Assembly (NCBI GenBank): GCA_012797215.1 | Contig: JAAZPN010000164.1 | Location: 1 to 8,844 of the forward strand | Length of the DNA: 8,844 bases | Direction of reading: 5' to 3' | Source: Chloroflexota bacterium | Lineage (GTDB): Bacteria; Chloroflexota; Anaerolineae; Anaerolineales; Anaerolineaceae | Shown here: in pieces, positions 6,678 through 8,844 of the stretch | Layout of the letters: every line of letters begins with the position of its first letter | How positions within the stretch are numbered: position 1 is the stretch's first letter | Notes under the pieces: generated by a model | What the model was told of the DNA's origin: nothing | Seen by the model: the letters and a program-made list of their open reading frames with translations, nothing else | Databases searched by the model: none | Position numbers and translations under genes: made by a program

Positions 6678-6706
6678 TAGCCGCAGAGAAATTCGGAGAA
6701 AAACAC

Positions 6707-7078
6707 ATGAGATCAGCATTGAGCGCGTTGTGGTTGTTGGCTGGCTGCCTGGCTGTCATCATATTGTTGGGAATGTTTGTAGCGCGCTTGCGTGCGACGC
6801 ACGGAATTAAGAGCGCGCCGGGCTATTTGGGCGGCATTATCTGGGTAATTGCGATGATCGGGTACGCCGTGCTGGCGAAGAACGAAATGTCTGACCCAAT
6901 TATATTCATCCTCATCAGCGCAGTCATTCCGCTGGTATATCTGATCAACATCGCGGTTATCTTGCTTTCCAAACGTTATATATGGAAAGACCCCACGGAT
7001 AAACGCGCAGCGGGGCGCTTCGCGTGGATTATTCTTGCGGTAATTGTCTTCTGGATACTCGGGTTAATACTGGTGTGA
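6707..7078 (+). CDS. Small four-helix membrane protein of unknown function
   Basis: I do not recognise this 123-residue protein. Four hydrophobic segments are visible at about residues 5-26, 41-57, 64-88 and 105-122. Short charged loops separate them, including ARLRATHGIK (26-35), LAKNEMSD (56-63) and SKRYIWKDPTDKRAAGR (88-104). By the positive-inside rule, the two basic loops after segments 1 and 3 suggest both termini face outward. Residues 11-14 read LAGC, resembling a lipobox, but the hydrophobic run continues well past the cysteine, so a membrane helix is more likely than a lipidated N-terminus. GGAG lies 8 bases before the ATG and a TATAAT box precedes it, supporting a real gene. The DUF368 transporter gene follows after 80 bases with its own -10-like box. 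Confidence 0.75.
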   Translation: MRSALSALWLLAGCLAVIILLGMFVARLRATHGIKSAPGYLGGIIWVIAMIGYAVLAKNEMSDPIIFILISAVIPLVYLINIAVILLSKRYIWKDPTDKRAAGRFAWIILAVIVFWILGLILV

Positions 7079-7104
7079 CGCTTATCCTAAATAAACACCA
7101 ACTC

Positions 7105-7129
7105 GGGGCTTGGGGCTATAATTGGGGGG
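7105..7129 (+). promoter_or_regulatory. Candidate -10 box embedded in G tracts, upstream of the DUF368 gene
   Basis: A perfect TATAAT (7117-7122) is flanked by G runs at 7105-7108, 7112-7115 and 7124-7129. No good -35 is seen. The predicted start of transcription would be near the third G run, leaving a leader of about 30 bases before the ATG at 7159. Confidence 0.45.
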
Positions 7130-7158
7130 CTTAAGTAATTCTCGGCAGGAGCAATTGG

Positions 7159-8019
7159 ATGACAAATGAAACAATAACCCGACCAAAGCCGCTGTTAACA
7201 GATTGGATTCTGCGGCTCCTTAAAGGCATTCTGGTTGGGATTGGGTTTATTACCCCTGGGCTTTCAGGCGGCGTGTTGGCAGTAGTGTTTGGTATTTATG
7301 AACCCTTAATGCGCTGGCTTGGAAACCTGCGCGAAAAGTTCCTGAAGAACCTGGTTTACTTTTTACCGGTAGGTATCGGCGGAATTCTGGGCGTGCTGGC
7401 CTTCTCTAAGGTTGTGGAATGGGCTTTCGGGCATTATCCGGCGCAGTTTACCTGGCTATTCATCGGTTTCATTGCCGGCACCTTCCCCTCGCTCATCAAA
7501 GCATCTGGAAAACAAGGGCGCAAAGCCTGGCACTGGGGCTTGCTGGCTATCGTGGCGCTTGGAACCTTGTTCCTGATGCGTTGGCTGGCAAACATCCGCA
7601 GCGTGCAGATGGCGCAAAACTTTGGCAGCTGGCTGCTGAGCGGCGCGATGATTGGATTGGGCGTGGTTGTGCCTGGGATGAGCCCCTCAAACTTCCTGAT
7701 TTATCTGGGTTTGTATGAACCCATGGCCAGCGGCATCAGCCGCTTGGATTTCGGAGTCATTATTCCGCTGGCGCTGGGCGGTCTGGCTTGCGTGCTGCTA
7801 TTCGCCAAGTTGGTTTCCTGGCTCTTCAAAAAGTTCTACGCCTTGATGTATCACATTATCCTGGGCATCGTGGTCGGTTCCACGCTGGCGATTATTCCCG
7901 CAGGCGTGCGTGGTTTGGGCATGATCGCCGTATGCGCGCTGCTCTTCATGGCAGGCGGTGTGGTTTCTTTCCTGCTGGCTAAACTGGACGAGAAATATTC
8001 CCGGGACGCCGAGGAATAA
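7159..8019 (+). CDS. DUF368 family membrane protein, probable polyprenyl-phosphate transporter (PopT-like)
   Basis: A 286-residue polytopic membrane protein. It carries the two family signatures, TPGLSGGVLAVVFGIYEP (32-49) and VPGMSPSNFLIYLGLYEP (171-188), each at the start of a hydrophobic re-entrant-like stretch. The two halves therefore look like an internal repeat. The whole chain is hydrophobic, with about eight segments and a charged C-terminus (KLDEKYSRDAEE). DUF368 members (PopT) have been shown to move undecaprenyl phosphate across the cytoplasmic membrane so the lipid carrier for peptidoglycan and surface glycans can be reused. That function is assigned here by family membership only. 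The ATG at 7159 has AGGAG 7 bases upstream. I see no terminator between this gene and the next. Confidence 0.9.
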   Translation: MTNETITRPKPLLTDWILRLLKGILVGIGFITPGLSGGVLAVVFGIYEPLMRWLGNLREKFLKNLVYFLPVGIGGILGVLAFSKVVEWAFGHYPAQFTWLFIGFIAGTFPSLIKASGKQGRKAWHWGLLAIVALGTLFLMRWLANIRSVQMAQNFGSWLLSGAMIGLGVVVPGMSPSNFLIYLGLYEPMASGISRLDFGVIIPLALGGLACVLLFAKLVSWLFKKFYALMYHIILGIVVGSTLAIIPAGVRGLGMIAVCALLFMAGGVVSFLLAKLDEKYSRDAEE

Positions 8020-8047
8020 GGCATTTCTGTTCTAATAATTCAGGGTA

Positions 8048-8080
8048 TTGACCGCGATATCGCGGAAATTCAACGATAAT
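8048..8080 (+). promoter_or_regulatory. Candidate long-spacer promoter upstream of the nitroreductase gene
   Basis: TTGACC (8048-8053) and GATAAT (8075-8080) are good -35 and -10 matches but are separated by 21 bases, longer than the usual 17. A 14-bp palindrome fills much of the spacer. Such a geometry recalls promoters twisted into shape by an activator, but this is speculative. A second candidate -10, TAAAAT at 8128-8133, lies closer to the gene and lacks a -35. Confidence 0.35.
8052..8065. repeat. Perfect 14-bp palindrome CCGCGATATCGCGG
   Basis: Complete self-complementary dyad in the intergenic region between the DUF368 gene and the nitroreductase gene, inside the candidate promoter. 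No T-run follows directly, so it is not an intrinsic terminator. A regulatory protein site is the simplest reading, but no dedicated regulator gene is adjacent in the window. Confidence 0.6.
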
Positions 8081-8161
8081 TGGGGTTGTAATTGTTTTTT
8101 GCTGCCCTAATAACTGCCTTTATCCATTAAAATAGAGGTGTAAGAGCAGCGAGGTAGAAGT

Positions 8162-8844
8162 ATGCAGAGAGATTTGGATAAAGCGGACTGGGCCGTTGGG
8201 TTGATGCAAGCGCGCCAATCCGTGCGTAATTTTAAAGAGGAGCCGGTTCCTGAGGAAATCCTTTATGAAGTGCTGGCAGCTGGCATTAACAGCGCGACCG
8301 GCGGTAATCTGCAGCCTTATTCCATTATTGTTGAAAAAAACCGACTGAAAAACCAACAGCTGGCTCAGCTGTGCGGCGGGCAAAGCTTTATCGCGCAAGC
8401 GCCAGTTAACCTGATTTTCCTGTTGGATTGGCACAAGCTGGCGGTCTACAGCCGCAAGAACAACGCGCCGTTCACCTGCAATAAGAGTTACCGCCACTTT
8501 ATGATTGCTATGGATGATGTGGTTTGCGCTGCGCAGAGCGTGGAAACCGCCGCCTGGCTTTACGGCATTGGCGGCTGCTACGTCGGCACCATTCTGGAGT
8601 GCATTCCAGCCATTGCGGAGCTCTACAAGCTGCCCATGCTTGCCGCGCCGGTGCTCTTGTTAAGCCTGGGTTACCCCAAGACCCTGGCTGTTCCGCGCAA
8701 GAAGCTGGACCAGGATATGGTGGTTTTTCGCGGCGCTTATCCCACGTTGAGTGCTGAGAAAATCAGCGAAGCGTACGACCGCAAGTACTCTGGGATGCGC
8801 TTCTCGCTGCCTGCAGACCCGCACAAGCGCCAGGCGCTGCTGGA
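8162..8844 (+). CDS. Nitroreductase-family FMN oxidoreductase (3' end cut off by the window)
   Basis: The reading frame is open from ATG 8162 to the last base without a stop, giving 227 residues and a partial codon. The start MQRDLDKADWAVGLMQARQSVRNF carries the family's basic FMN phosphate-binding motif RxSVRxF (18-24). SATGGNLQPYSIIV follows, matching the SPSxxNxQPW-type flavin motif. The mid-region GIGGCYVGTI and the later LLSLGYPK are typical of the fold. These enzymes are homodimeric, cytosolic, and use NAD(P)H to reduce nitro compounds, quinones or flavins. The true substrate cannot be told. The tail after LGYPK (KLDQDMVVFRGAYPTLS... AYDRKY) resembles NfsA/FRP-like members. GAGGT lies 6 bases before the ATG. 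Several cysteines (in TCNKSY, DVVCAA, GGCYV and LECI) are visible, but no ferredoxin motif is seen. Confidence 0.9.
   Translation, partial: MQRDLDKADWAVGLMQARQSVRNFKEEPVPEEILYEVLAAGINSATGGNLQPYSIIVEKNRLKNQQLAQLCGGQSFIAQAPVNLIFLLDWHKLAVYSRKNNAPFTCNKSYRHFMIAMDDVVCAAQSVETAAWLYGIGGCYVGTILECIPAIAELYKLPMLAAPVLLLSLGYPKTLAVPRKKLDQDMVVFRGAYPTLSAEKISEAYDRKYSGMRFSLPADPHKRQALL

Noticed and set aside
7071..7100. Inverted repeat TGGTGT/ACACCA spanning the stop of the small membrane protein gene
   Set aside because: It has only six pairs with an 18-base loop and no T-run, so I do not call it a terminator.
8071..8100. CAAC/GTTG hairpin followed by six T residues as a terminator for the DUF368 gene
   Set aside because: The stem is only four base pairs with a large loop, and the T-run is separated from it by six bases, too weak to call.

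Overview
The window looks like ordinary chromosomal DNA from a moderately GC-rich, gene-dense bacterium. A rubredoxin/NADH:rubredoxin reductase fusion, an Ogt-independent photorepair gene, a lipoprotein-anchored metal-chelate importer and a tRNA without an encoded CCA end suggest an anaerobic or microaerophilic lineage. My best guess is Chloroflexota (Anaerolineae-like), but this is inference from gene style and not proven by any marker. I see no insertion sequence, integrase, phage gene or CRISPR array.

Layout. Positions 2-76 (-) hold a tRNA-Val(CAC) with a near-consensus promoter. Divergent from it, 211-1593 (+) encodes a class I-type DNA photolyase. Positions 1704-5132 (+) form a tight four-gene operon: a PadR-family regulator, a lipoprotein substrate-binding protein, a FecCD-type permease and its ATPase. 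All three gene junctions overlap by exactly four bases, and a perfect 9-bp inverted repeat lies just before the PadR ribosome-binding site. A bidirectional terminator (5157-5191) separates this operon from a convergent gene at 5209-6540 (-), which encodes an N-terminal rubredoxin fused to an FAD/NADH oxidoreductase. Divergent from that gene are three plus-strand genes: an unrecognised 123-residue membrane protein (6707-7078), a DUF368 (PopT-like) polyprenyl-phosphate transporter (7159-8019) and a nitroreductase-family flavoprotein (from 8162) that runs off the window end.

How the parts fit. The PadR/ABC operon is a self-contained import module, probably for an iron- or cobalt-type chelate, with its own candidate regulator and operator. 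The rubredoxin-reductase fusion and the nitroreductase are both NAD(P)H-dependent flavoproteins that could serve redox or oxygen defence. The photolyase repairs UV damage. The DUF368 protein would recycle the lipid carrier for cell-surface polymers. Apart from the operon, neighbouring genes show no obvious shared pathway.

The most interesting candidates are the PadR operator and autoregulated importer, the 14-bp palindrome between promoter-like hexamers upstream of the nitroreductase, and the orphan membrane protein. No intergenic stretch exceeds 300 bases. The largest are 77-210, 6541-6706 and 8020-8161, and each carries promoter-like elements described below.
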